From assembly GCF_014084125.1 (NCBI RefSeq), contig NZ_CP048405.1:6510001-6574000 (forward strand): a stretch of DNA of 64,000 bases, given 5' to 3'. Each line of letters begins with the position of its first letter. Positions within the stretch are counted from its first letter, which is position 1. Of the stretch, positions 16,486 through 25,479 are shown piece after piece. The stretch is from Streptacidiphilus sp. PB12-B1b (GTDB lineage Bacteria; Actinomycetota; Actinomycetes; Streptomycetales; Streptomycetaceae). Both the position numbers and the translations under genes were made by a program. A model generated the notes under the pieces. It saw only the letters and a program-made list of their open reading frames with translations. It made no database searches and had not been told where the DNA came from.

Positions 16486-18281
16486 GCGCCCACCACCACG
16501 TCCAGTCACCCGCCACCACACCAGACGACGACGCCGACCTCGCGCGCTGGGACGACGATGGCGCACCGCCCGCGCAACCGCGCACCTCCCCGGACGCGTG
16601 GCTGCGCGTCGGAGCCGAACTCGGCGACCGCCTCGTCGCCCTCTCCGGCCGCCAGGACCTCCTCGTCACCTGCCGCCCCGGCACCCGCAGCGGCGCACCG
16701 GCCGCGTTCTTCCCCACGCTGGGCGAGGTCGAGTTCGACGCCGGCCTGTTCGACCCGCTCCAGCCCCACGAGGTCCACCCGCGGATCGTGGGCGACGAGG
16801 AGCGGTATCCCGCCGCCTGGGGAGTGCTCGTCCACGAGGCCGCGCACGCCGCCCACTCCGTCTGGACGGAGCCCGCCGGAGCGGACCCCCGCGTCGTCGA
16901 GGCCGCGCTCCTGCTGGAGGAGAGCCGTGTCGAAGGCGCGCACCTGACCACGCGGCCTACGGACCGCACCTATCTGCGTACCAGTGCCCGGACCCTGGTC
17001 ATGCCCGACCTCGCCCACCCCACCTTCCAGGGCATCGAGCACGCCGCCGCCGTGGCGGCCCTGATCCTCGGCCGCCGTGACGTCGGCATCCTGGACGCCG
17101 GCGAGACCCGGGCCGGCGCCGACCTGTGCGAACAGGTGCTGGGCGCCGACCTGTTGGCCGCCCTCACCCGCATCTGGAGCGCAGCCCACCAGTGCGCCGA
17201 CCACGACGCCACGGCCATGCTCGCGCACGCTCAGGAATGGTGCGACGCTCTGGACACCGCGGCCCCCGCCCTGCCCGTGCCGGCAAACCTCTCCGATCTG
17301 CTGTCCGACGCCGTGGGGGTCGTCATGGACAGCACGGCCGCCACCGACGCCGCCGAACTCGCGGCACAGGCGGCAGCGACCACCGCCACGGCCGCCCGGT
17401 CCGAGGCACAGGCCCAGGACCGCACCCAGCGGGCCGACCAGCGACGCAAAGCCGCCGCCACCGCCAAGTCGGTCTTCAACACCCACGGCAAGACCGTCGA
17501 CCCCGACGGCACACCGGCGCCCTTGGGCAACCCGGTCACCGGCACCCGCAGGCCCACCGCCGCCGAGCAGAGCGCCGCAGCCCGCCTGAGCCGCGCCCTG
17601 CGCGCCGCCGCCTACCGCGAGCGGAGCGAGGAGCGGAGCACCAGCCCCACCCCGCCCGGCCGCCTCAACATGCGCGCGGCCCTGGCCCGCGACGCCCAGC
17701 GCGCGGCCGGGTCGGTCCCCACCGCGGAACCCTTCACCCACACCCGCCGCCGCAGCTCGCCCACCCCACCGCTCCGCGTGGGAATCGCCGTCGACGTCTC
17801 CGGCTCCATGCGTGCCGCCTGCGCGCCCGTCGCGTCCGCCGCCTGGATCGTGGCACGCGCAGCAGCCCTGACCGACCCCGACTCCCTGACCGCCACCATC
17901 GCCTACGACAGGAGTCTTACCGCGCTGACCCGCCCCACCCACCGGGCACCGGAGCGCGTGACGACGTTCGACGCCCGCGGTGGCAGCCACAACCTCGGCG
18001 ACGCCCTCGACGCCCTCGACCACGGCCTCGAACTCAGCCGCCCCGGCACCGGCCGCCTCATCGTGATCGTCACCGACGCCATCTACACCCCCGACCAAAC
18101 CGCTCAAGCCGTCACCCGCATCAAGCGCCTCACGACCGCCGGCTGCGCCGTACTCCAACTGACCCTCACCGCGAACTCCCGCCACTTGCCGGGGACCACC
18201 TTGCTGCATCTGCCCCAGCCCTCCAGCGCTCCCGCCGCCATCGCCAAGGCGGCCACAGACGCCATCCGCAGGACCCGCTGA
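16482..18281 (+). CDS. VWA-domain protein with HExxH motif, partner of MoxR ATPase
   Basis: 599 residues, coupled to the MoxR gene by ATGA. The N-terminal half contains HEAAHAAHS at about residue 118, a zinc-protease-like HExxH, with LLEESRVEGAH about 35 residues later as a possible third ligand. The middle is Ala/Gln-rich and helical. The C-terminal 170 residues are a von Willebrand A domain with a MIDAS motif DVSGSM (about 438) and a downstream Thr/Asp (VTDAIY), as in CobT/CbbO-like proteins. Likely a metal-dependent partner that the MoxR ATPase remodels. Whether the HExxH is proteolytic is unknown. Confidence 0.8.
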   Translation: MSAHHHVQSPATTPDDDADLARWDDDGAPPAQPRTSPDAWLRVGAELGDRLVALSGRQDLLVTCRPGTRSGAPAAFFPTLGEVEFDAGLFDPLQPHEVHPRIVGDEERYPAAWGVLVHEAAHAAHSVWTEPAGADPRVVEAALLLEESRVEGAHLTTRPTDRTYLRTSARTLVMPDLAHPTFQGIEHAAAVAALILGRRDVGILDAGETRAGADLCEQVLGADLLAALTRIWSAAHQCADHDATAMLAHAQEWCDALDTAAPALPVPANLSDLLSDAVGVVMDSTAATDAAELAAQAAATTATAARSEAQAQDRTQRADQRRKAAATAKSVFNTHGKTVDPDGTPAPLGNPVTGTRRPTAAEQSAAARLSRALRAAAYRERSEERSTSPTPPGRLNMRAALARDAQRAAGSVPTAEPFTHTRRRSSPTPPLRVGIAVDVSGSMRAACAPVASAAWIVARAAALTDPDSLTATIAYDRSLTALTRPTHRAPERVTTFDARGGSHNLGDALDALDHGLELSRPGTGRLIVIVTDAIYTPDQTAQAVTRIKRLTTAGCAVLQLTLTANSRHLPGTTLLHLPQPSSAPAAIAKAATDAIRRTR

Positions 18282-18366
18282 GACGGCGCAGGGGGCGGAT
18301 GCGTCCCCGAGACCACCGCCAAGCACTCCAGGCCATCACCCCCAACCTCCAACGAAAGCAGTCGAT

Positions 18367-18664
18367 ATGAAGCCCCAGACCAGCAGTCCGATCTCGAACG
18401 TCAAGCCCATCAAGCGCAATTCCCCGGGGGTGAAGAAGATCTGGACTATTGACCACGCCTGCGGCCACAGTGCGGAGCGGGACCTGTCCAACCGCGCCGC
18501 CGACCGCCGCGCCGGGGTTCGCCTCGTGGCTGGCCAGGGCGGGCCGTGCGGATGCGGCGAAGGCGGTCTCGCCCGCCGCCGCAGCCACCGGCACCGCACC
18601 GACGCCGGCCGCACCCGCTGCCGCACGGAGGGGCGACGGCGCTACCGGGCACCGTGCGCGCTGA
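18367..18664 (+). pseudogene. Small CGH-motif protein, probable +1 frameshift
   Basis: ATG 18367. KKIWTIDHACGHSAERDLSN RAADRRAG is a recognisable start of a small streptomycete plasmid family with a Cys-Gly-His motif. The frame then turns Arg-rich. Deleting one G from the G4 run at 18514-18517 gives GFASWLARAGRADAAKAV, stopping at 18664. The tail of the corrected protein is only moderately convincing, so confidence is lower than for the other frameshifted genes. Confidence 0.45.
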
Positions 18665-18698
18665 TTCCCGAGCGCGCCGCCTTCGCCCGGTGCCACGC

Positions 18699-18732
18699 CT
18701 TCTAGCAGGGATTTCCGGCCTTACCAAACCGG
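18699..18732 (+). promoter_or_regulatory. 34-bp repeated motif, copy 1
   Basis: CTTCTA, G, CAGG, G, ATTTCCGGCC, T, TACCAA, A, CCG. A near-identical copy lies at 25331-25364. Both precede a run of accessory genes. The second copy contains the palindrome GGTAT...ATACC; here the arms are GGGAT...TTACC. Candidate operator or promoter element. Confidence 0.55.
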
Positions 18733-18788
18733 CCTTCGCGGAGAGTCTGGTCTTCCACTCACCCGTTCCGGCCCTTGGGAGTTCTTCC

Positions 18789-19172
18789 ATGTCGACCTAC
18801 CAGTCCACCTCCGCCGCGCTGTCCGCCGCTGCCCTGTTCATGCTCGACTCCCTCCAGGCCCAGGCCGAGACGGTCGCGCTGGGCGGCGCGCTCGACCAGC
18901 CGCAGTTCGAGGCCGAGCGCCTCCTCCTCGCCGACCTCAACGCCGTGCTGCAGCGCGGCAGGGACGCCGTGCACGCGCTGGAAGGAGCCCCCGGCGAGGT
19001 TGCCGACGCTGTGCTGCTGGAACTGATGACCGCTCTGAGCAGCGAACTCGCCAGCTGGAACGACGATCTGGGGCGCTCGCCCCTTCTCGATGCCGCCCTT
19101 CCGGGCGATGGCTCCCCGCTGGCGACCGACCTTCCGCAGGCCGGCGTCAACGCCGCCCCCGGGGCGCGGTAG
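18789..19172 (+). CDS. Hypothetical helical protein
   Basis: 127 residues from ATG 18789. Mostly alpha-helical and acidic (FMLDSLQAQAETVALGGALD, AVLLELMTALSSELASWNDD). No recognised family. It starts about 55 bases after the repeated 34-bp motif and is followed after two bases by the next gene, so the two are co-translated. Confidence 0.65.
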   Translation: MSTYQSTSAALSAAALFMLDSLQAQAETVALGGALDQPQFEAERLLLADLNAVLQRGRDAVHALEGAPGEVADAVLLELMTALSSELASWNDDLGRSPLLDAALPGDGSPLATDLPQAGVNAAPGAR

Positions 19173-19174
19173 CC

Positions 19175-19699
19175 ATGGGCGACTGCGGGCGGTACTGGTG
19201 CCCGGGGATCTGCCCGGAGTGCGACGACCTCGAAGACGTCGAGTCGCTGGAGCTGCAGCGCCAGTGGGAGGAGGAGGCGTTCCAGGAGGAGGCCGCCGCG
19301 CTGCGGCAGGCCATCGCCACCGGCGACCTCACCGTCCACCAGCGCCTGCGCGACGGTGAGGGCACGCTCTGGCTGACCGGCACCCGCAACCGACTGCAGG
19401 ACTGCGTGTTGCTGGTCAACTACGGCCGCGGCCTGGAACTCGTCGACGTGACCGAGGACCGGGAGGACGCCGCCAGGTCTCTCGCCCTACACGCCGCCCC
19501 ACTGCCGCCGGCACCCCGGTCGCAGGCGTTCGACCGCGTGGGCACCGCACCACCACCCAGCCGGGTCCGCGCCGCAGCAGCCCTGGCCAGGTCCCCCCAT
19601 GCCACCCGTGTCGGCACCGCCGGCACCCCAGCCGCACCCGCGACCACCCGGCCAGTCCCGCCGGCTGCCGCGCCCCGACCCGCTGAACGACACCGTTGA
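19175..19699 (+). CDS. Hypothetical protein with N-terminal Cys cluster
   Basis: 174 residues. MGDCGRYWCPGICPECDDLE has four Cys that could bind a metal. An acidic helical segment follows, then a beta-rich core (GTLWLTGTRNRLQDCVLLVN YGRGLELVDV) and a long Pro/Ala-rich tail. I do not recognise it. Co-transcribed with the preceding gene and the coupling protein. Confidence 0.65.
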   Translation: MGDCGRYWCPGICPECDDLEDVESLELQRQWEEEAFQEEAAALRQAIATGDLTVHQRLRDGEGTLWLTGTRNRLQDCVLLVNYGRGLELVDVTEDREDAARSLALHAAPLPPAPRSQAFDRVGTAPPPSRVRAAAALARSPHATRVGTAGTPAAPATTRPVPPAAAPRPAERHR

Positions 19700-19784
19700 G
19701 GAGCCATCGAGATGACCCTGCTGACCAGAGCACCGCGAGCACCGCCGCCCAGCCCCCGCTCGCCCCTCCGCCTCTGGACGCTCC

Positions 19785-21600
19785 ATGCCTTCTCCGCGCA
19801 CCAGCACGCCGTCGACAGCCACCGGCACCGACGCCCTGCTCTACCTTCTGTTCGGCGCCGTCGGCGCCGCCCTCGTCTACGGCTCCCTGGCCTGGCTCAG
19901 CGGGGACACCGCCAACTGGCTGTTCGGCCACGGCCGCTGGGCACCGTTCAACCCCACCGGCGCCATCACTCACCCCGCCCAGCTGTGGCCCGGCCTCGGC
20001 CCCACCGCGCTGCTGGTCGCCGCCCGGGTCGTACCCGCCGTGATCACCGCCGCCCTGGCAGCGGCGGGGGTGGCGGGGTGGCTGCGGCTGCGCGGCCCGC
20101 GCACCGGCCTGGCCCGCAGGGCTGAACTCGCGCCACTGCTCGACAAGGAGGCCACCGCCAAGGCCCGCTCGCTGCGCCCGACGCTGAACGGCCGGGAGTG
20201 TAAAAGAGGTCGCGCCCGCTGACCGCGGCATCCTGCTGGGCACACTGGCCCCGGGCCGCACCCCGGTGCGGGCCTCGTGGGAGGACGTGATGGTCGCCAT
20301 CATGGCCCCGCGCTCCGGCAAGACCAGCGCGCTGGCCATCCCCGCGATCCTCTCCGCCCCCGGCCCGGTGCTGCTGACCTCCAACAAGGCGGCCAACGAC
20401 GCGTTCACCGCGACCGTGGACGCCCGCGCGAAGGTCGGCACGGTGTGGGTGCTGGACCCGCAGCAGATCGCCCACCACCCCCGGGAGATGTGGTGGGACA
20501 TCCTCGCCGATGCCCGCGACCTGCCCGGTGCCCGAAGGCTTGCCGACCACTTCGTCGCCGCCTCGGTGGACGAGTCCAACGGCAGCGACTTCTGGTCCAC
20601 CGCGGCCAGCAACACGCTGGCCGCGCTGTTCCTGGCCGCCGCCAGCCACCGCCGGCCCGTCACCGACGTCCTTGCCTGGCTCGCTTCTCCCGCCGACCGC
20701 ACCCCGGTCGACCTGCTCGGTGACGCCGGCCACCACGCGGTCGCCGCCCAGCTCCAGGGCACCGTCTCCGGTGCGACCGAGACCAGGGACGGCATTTTCG
20801 AGACGGCCAGGCAGTACGCCAGCTGCCTGCTGGACCCCAAGGTCGCCCAGTGGGTGACCCCCGACCCCGGGCTGCCGCAGTTCCAGCCGTTCGCGTTCGC
20901 CTCCTCCCGCGACACGCTGTACCTGTTGAGCAAGGACGGCGGCGGCTCTGCGTCGGCGATCATCGCGGCGGCGGCCGACGCGGTGATGCGGTCGGCCGTC
21001 ATCGTCGCCGAGCGCTCCGGCGGACGCCTGGACCCGCCCGCCCTGTGCGTGCTCGACGAGGCCGCCAACGTGTGCCGCATCTCCGACCTGCCGGATCTGT
21101 ACTCCCACCTGGGGTCGCGCGGAGTGCTGCCGCTGACGATCCTCCAGTCCTACCGCCAGGGGCAGCGGGTGTGGGGCGAGGTCGGCATGGACTCCCTGTG
21201 GTCCGCCGCCACCATCAAGATCATCGGTAGCGGTATCGACGACAGCGAGTTCGCCGGCCGCCTGTCCTCCCTGATCGGCGAGCACGAGGTGCAGACCGTC
21301 TCCGTCTCCAAGTCCGACGGCGGCACCTCCACCTCCGTCTCCATGCGCACCGAGGCGATCCTTCCCCCCGACGCCATCCGCGCACTGCCCAAGGGCCAGG
21401 CGCTGCTGTTCGCCACCGGGCTGCGGGCGGCGATGCTCACCCTGCGCCCCTGGTACAAGGAGCCCGGCGCGAAGGCGATTGGCCGCGACAGCGCCCTTGC
21501 GACGGCCGCCATCACCGAACGCGCCCGCGCCAAGGCCACCGCCGAGGTCGCCGAACCGGTGCACATGGCCAAGCACGAGCGCTACGGGCGGGCGGTATGA
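19785..21600 (+). pseudogene. Type IV coupling protein (TraG/TraD family), one frameshift
   Basis: DNA-pumping ATPase that links the relaxosome to the T4SS channel. The first frame (ATG 19785) has two transmembrane helices (ALLYLLFGAVGAALVYGSLA and a second near 75-95) and ends in LNGRECKRGRAR. The second frame resumes KEVAPADRGILLGTLAPG and carries Walker A MAPRSGKTSALA, Walker B LCVLDEAAN and the family box LPLTILQSYRQGQRVWG. Removing one A from AAAA at 20202-20205 joins them (GRECKEVAPADRG). If real, the element cannot transfer by itself; if an error, the gene is intact at about 605 residues. A programmed +1 shift is conceivable but unsupported. Confidence 0.85.
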
Positions 21601-21707
21601 GCCCGGCCAGCGGCTTCACCGGCCGCCTTCGCCCGTCCTCATCGTCCCGCGCGAGAGCACATCCCTGGTCCGCCCCGATCCGCCCACCTCACCAGGGACT
21701 TGTGCTC

Positions 21708-22652
21708 ATGCCTTCCACCGTTTCCCCCAACCTGCAGCATCCTGCCCTGCGAGTGCTCTCGCTCGGCGCCGGGGTGCAGTCCACCACGCTGCTCCTGCTG
21801 GCCGCCTCCGGCCGGCTGCCCCGCCTGGACGCCGCGATCTTCGCGGACACCGGCTGGGAGCCCGCCGCCGTCTACCGCCACCTCGACCGCCTGGAACGCG
21901 AGGTCGCAGCCCCCGCAGGGATCCCGGTCCTGCGGGTGTCCTCCGGCAGCATCCGCGAGGACGCCCTGGACCCCGGCAAGCGGTTCGCCAGCATGCCGCT
22001 GTTCGTCCGCAACCGCGACGGCGGCCAGGGCATGATCCGCCGCCAGTGCACCGGCGAGTACAAGATCAAGCCCATCAAGCGCGCCGTCCGCGGCCTGCTC
22101 AACTGCCCCTGGCCGCAGCGGTTGCCGCGCGGCCTGCACGTCGAGCAGTGGATCGGGATCTCCACCGACGAGTTCCACCGCGCCAAGGACGCCGACGTCG
22201 GCTTCATGAAGAACCGTTTCCCCCTGCTGGACCTCGGCCTCTCCCGGGAGGACTGCCAGCAGGTGCTGCGCGCCCACGGCTTCGCCGACACGCCCAAGAG
22301 CGCGTGCATCGGCTGCCCGTTCCACGGCAACGCCCAGTGGCGGACCCTGCGCGACTCCTCCCCGGCGGAGTGGGCCGACGCCGTCGCGTTCGACGACGCG
22401 ATCCGCAGCGGCAATGCCCGCGGGAACGCCGGCGGCAACCAGCTCCTCGGCGAGGCGTTCCTGCACCGCTCGCGCCTGCCGCTGGACCAGGCACCCATCG
22501 ACCACGTCACCGCCCGCGAGTGGGCCGACCGGCAGGTGCCACTGGACGCCGAGGCGGCCGACGAGTGGGAGCAGGGGGCCAGCGAGGGCTGCTCGCCGTG
22601 GTCGTGCCGCGGCACCAGCAGCATCCGCGACGACTACCAGCAGGCCGTCTGA
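21708..22652 (+). CDS. PP-loop (PAPS reductase/adenine nucleotide alpha hydrolase-like) protein
   Basis: 314 residues from ATG 21708 (an ATG at 21597 is also in frame). The ATP-binding PP-loop is SLGAGVQSTTLLLL, then FADTGWEP and a VSSGSIRED strand. Cysteines in RRQCTGEYKIKP, SACIGCPFHG and EGCSPWSCRG could hold an iron-sulfur cluster. The family adenylates substrates for sulfur transfer or related chemistry; mobile-element members often lie near DNA-modification genes. Next to a (broken) C5 methyltransferase, a nucleic-acid-modification or defence role is plausible but unproven. It is not a classical DndC as far as I can see. Confidence 0.75.
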   Translation: MPSTVSPNLQHPALRVLSLGAGVQSTTLLLLAASGRLPRLDAAIFADTGWEPAAVYRHLDRLEREVAAPAGIPVLRVSSGSIREDALDPGKRFASMPLFVRNRDGGQGMIRRQCTGEYKIKPIKRAVRGLLNCPWPQRLPRGLHVEQWIGISTDEFHRAKDADVGFMKNRFPLLDLGLSREDCQQVLRAHGFADTPKSACIGCPFHGNAQWRTLRDSSPAEWADAVAFDDAIRSGNARGNAGGNQLLGEAFLHRSRLPLDQAPIDHVTAREWADRQVPLDAEAADEWEQGASEGCSPWSCRGTSSIRDDYQQAV

Positions 22653-22894
22653 TGCCCGGCCCCCTGCCCGACCCCGGCGCTGCCGGCCCCCGGGGGCTCG
22701 GCTCCGCGCCGAGGCTGGCGGGCACGCCTGCCGTGCTGGCGTGCGGCAGTTGGTGGCTGGCCGCTGCTGGCCGGGCGATCCCCGCGGACGCCGCGTTGAG
22801 CGCGGACCTGGAGCGCCTCGCCCGCGCCCTGGCCGCCGCGGACGCCGCCGTTGCCGCTGCGTTCCCCGCACCGGCCGCAGGGGTGGCCGGGTGA
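22652..22894 (+). CDS. Small hypothetical protein
   Basis: 80 residues; the ATG overlaps the previous stop by one base and its own stop overlaps the next GTG, so it sits in a coupled chain. Ala/Leu-rich helix at the C-terminus (ERLARALAAADAAVAAAF). No family recognised. Confidence 0.6.
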   Translation: MPGPLPDPGAAGPRGLGSAPRLAGTPAVLACGSWWLAAAGRAIPADAALSADLERLARALAAADAAVAAAFPAPAAGVAG

Positions 22895-24045
22895 CGCCGC
22901 TGCTGCGGGCGGAGCAGGCGCTGCTGGGCGCGGTGCTGCTGGACCCCGGTCAACTCGCCCTCCTGGACTGGCTGGAGCCGCAGCATTTCTACCGTCCCGG
23001 GCATCGGGCGGTGTTCGAGGCGCTGCGCACCCTGCACCGCGTCGGCCACGCCGGCTTCGCCCCGGACGCGGGCAAGGCGGCGCGGCTGGCGCTGCTGGTG
23101 GATGCCCAGGCGGAGGCCAGCTACCAGGTGCGGGGCCTGTCCGCCTCCTACGTCCACACCCTGGTCGCCGCCTGCCCGGTGTCGGGGAACGCGGTGGTCT
23201 ACGGGCGGATGGTGCTGGAGGGCGCGATCCACCGCACCGTCACCGAGCACGCCGTGCGCCTGCACCAGGCCGCCCGCACCGACGCCGCCCAGGGCACGGC
23301 CGAGCACGCCCTGGTCCAGGCCGACGTCCTGGCGGACGTGCTGCACGACCTCGCCGAGCGCTGGAACACCGGCCTACCCCCGGCCGTCGCCAACCCGGCC
23401 CTGCCCGGGGCGGCCGAAGTCGGCTGCGGGGAGGGCGTGGTGGCGGACGAGGAGATGCTGCTGCGGGTGCTCACCTGCGAGCGCGGCGCGATGGAGCAGG
23501 TCGTTGGCTGGCTGCGACCGGACGATTTCGCGGTGCGCGAGCACGGCGAGGTCTACCGGTGCCTTGGCGTGCTGCACCACCGCGGCGAACCGATCGACGA
23601 GGTGACGCTGACCTGGGAGGCCCGGCGGCGCGGCCTGCTCGCCGCCGCCGTCACCACCAGCGAACGCCTCGCGCAGCTGGGCGAGAGCCCCGGCGGCGAC
23701 CCCGGCTGGTACGGCGAGGCCGTCCTTCGCGCCTGCCTGGCCCGCACCGCCGCCAACGCCGCGCGCACGGTGCAGGCGCTGGCGGAGGACGAGTCGCTCG
23801 CCCCGGGCCGGCTGCTCTCCCAGGCGCTGGCCGCGCTCGAACCCCTCGACCAGGTCCGCGCCCGCTGGCAGCAGGCCACCGGCGACGCCGCGCCGGCGGA
23901 ACCCGCTGCGGCGGACGGCCCGCGCGCCAGGGCCGCTCTGGCCCGCAGCTCCCGCACCGCGCCACCGCGCACGGCACCGCCACACCACGCCCGCGCCGCG
24001 GCCCGATCTTCTGCGCCCCTCCACCGAACGGATCAGCACCGATGA
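22891..24045 (+). CDS. Protein with two DnaB N-terminal-like domains, no helicase motor
   Basis: 384 residues from GTG 22891. Residues 3-110 (LRAEQALLGAVLLDPGQLAL, HFYRPGHRAVFEALRTLH) match the N-terminal interaction domain of replicative helicase DnaB. A second copy begins near 188 (ADEEMLLRVLTCERGAMEQV, DDFAVREHGEVYRCLGVLHH). There is no RecA-like ATPase domain and no Walker motif; the C-terminus is basic and disordered. In DnaB this domain binds primase and the loader, so a stand-alone duplicate could recruit or block host replication proteins, perhaps with the DnaC-like loader at 37445-38146. Role inferred. Confidence 0.75.
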   Translation: MTPLLRAEQALLGAVLLDPGQLALLDWLEPQHFYRPGHRAVFEALRTLHRVGHAGFAPDAGKAARLALLVDAQAEASYQVRGLSASYVHTLVAACPVSGNAVVYGRMVLEGAIHRTVTEHAVRLHQAARTDAAQGTAEHALVQADVLADVLHDLAERWNTGLPPAVANPALPGAAEVGCGEGVVADEEMLLRVLTCERGAMEQVVGWLRPDDFAVREHGEVYRCLGVLHHRGEPIDEVTLTWEARRRGLLAAAVTTSERLAQLGESPGGDPGWYGEAVLRACLARTAANAARTVQALAEDESLAPGRLLSQALAALEPLDQVRARWQQATGDAAPAEPAAADGPRARAALARSSRTAPPRTAPPHHARAAARSSAPLHRTDQHR

Positions 24046-25323
24046 ACCCCCACGACGTCGTCGCCCTGCATGAGCACGCCCTGCGCCTGGAGACGGAAGG
24101 CGCGGCGCTGCCGGGGCCGCTGATCGGCAGCCTGTGCTCCGGCTACGGCGGGCTGGAGCTGGGCGTCATGGCCGCGCTCGGCGGACAGGTCGCCTGGCAC
24201 GCGGACCCCGCGCCGGCCGCCGCCGCCATCCTCGCCCGCCACTGGCCCGGCACGCCCAACCTCGAAGACATCACCACCGTGAACTGGGCCGACGTACCGC
24301 GGGTGTGCGTCCTGACGGCAGGTTTCCCTTGTCAAAGACGTCTCCCTCGCCGGCCGCCGCGCCGGACTCAACGCCCACACCCGTAGCGGGCTTTGGCTGC
24401 ACGTCGCCCGTGCGATCGAGGCCCTTCAGCCGCACCTGGTGGTGATCGAGAATGTCCGCGGACTGCTCTCCGCGCCCGCCGGAACCCCTGGCGACGTGGA
24501 ATTCTGCCCGTGGTGTCTGGGAGAGGACCCAGCCGTCCCTGCTGTGCGGGCACTTGGTGCCGTACTCGGAGCCTTGGCCGACTTGCGGTACGACGCTCGG
24601 TGGCTCGTTCTACGCGCCAGCGACGTCGGAGCCCCGCACCGTCGAGAGCGCACCTTCCTCGCCGCCTGGCCAGCCGACGCCCATCGCGCCGGCGGCGCGC
24701 AGGCCGGTCTTGCAGCGGGAGGACCTGCTGCTGAAGACGCCGACCAGCAACCTAGGGAAGAACGGGGGTTCGCAGCATCCGGCGAAGCGCCAGGCTGGCG
24801 GCCACGGTCCGAACCTGGCCGACGAGGTGGAGTGGCTGCTGCCGACGCCGACGGCCTCGGACGGGACGAAGGGCTCGCCGGGGCAGCGGCACGGCAACGG
24901 CGACCTCACCCTCTCGGCGGTGACGGCTTCGCTGCTGCCGACGCCGAGGGCCAGCGACACCGGCACCCCGGGCCGGCGGGCGGGCTCTGGATTCCGCCCG
25001 CCGCTGTCGGCGGTGGTCCTGCCGTTGTGGTCGGACCCGCCTCCGGAGCCGACCGGCGGTGGGGGCCGTACGGGGCCGCCGTCGCCCGCTGGGAGCAGCT
25101 GACCCGCCCGGCTCCGGCGCCCACCGACGATCGCGGTCGGCTCCGGCCCGCTTTCGTGGAGTGGATGCAGGGCGTCCCCGCCGGCTGGGTCACCGCCACC
25201 GAGGGCCTGGGGCGCCCGGCGCAGCTGACCGCGCTCGGCAACGGCGTCGTCCCCCAACAGGCCACCCGGGCCTTGCAGTTGCTTGCCCCGCCGTTGCTCG
25301 TCTGCCCGCGCTGCGCGGGGTGA
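24042..25323 (+). pseudogene. C5-cytosine DNA methyltransferase, three frameshifts
   Basis: ATG 24042 overlaps the previous stop. Frame 1 carries SLCSGYGGLELG (SAM motif I) and ends at the catalytic GFPCQ; a +1 shift at AAA 24334-24336 leads to DVSLAGRRAGLNAHTRSGL, VIENVRGLLS (motif IV) and GAPHRRERTF. Another shift near 24680-24720 leads to LLKTPTSNLGKNGGSQHPAK and LLPTPTASDGTKGS, and a third near 25057-25065 returns to WGPYGAAVARWEQLTRPAP and the final ALGNGVVPQQATRAL (motif X). All family motifs survive, so the gene was complete recently or is complete in reality. Confidence 0.8.
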
Positions 25324-25330
25324 GCGGCGG

Positions 25331-25364
25331 CTTCTACCAGGTATTTCCGGCCATACCAAGCCGC
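25331..25364 (+). promoter_or_regulatory. 34-bp repeated motif, copy 2
   Basis: Second copy of the element at 18699-18732, differing at five or six positions. Here it forms GGTAT-TTCCGGCC-ATACC (25341-25358), a 5-bp inverted repeat around eight bases. It lies about 115 bp before the DUF4913 gene. Confidence 0.55.
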
Positions 25365-25479
25365 GAATCCTGAGCAATGTGTTCCCCATGCCGACCAGCA
25401 ACAGAGGTGCCGCCGTGCAGTTCAGAAGACCCGCCCCGCCCCGCCTTCCGACCATTCCGTGCACACCTGTGGAGTTCCC

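Noticed and set aside
16506..18326. 606-codon minus-strand frame opposite the VWA gene
   Set aside because: Gly-rich shadow of the coding strand; VWA and HExxH motifs are on the plus strand.
20195..20215. Programmed ribosomal frameshift in the coupling-protein gene
   Set aside because: No known slippery heptamer or stimulatory structure recognised, and other genes show the same homopolymer lesions, so an error or mutation is simpler.
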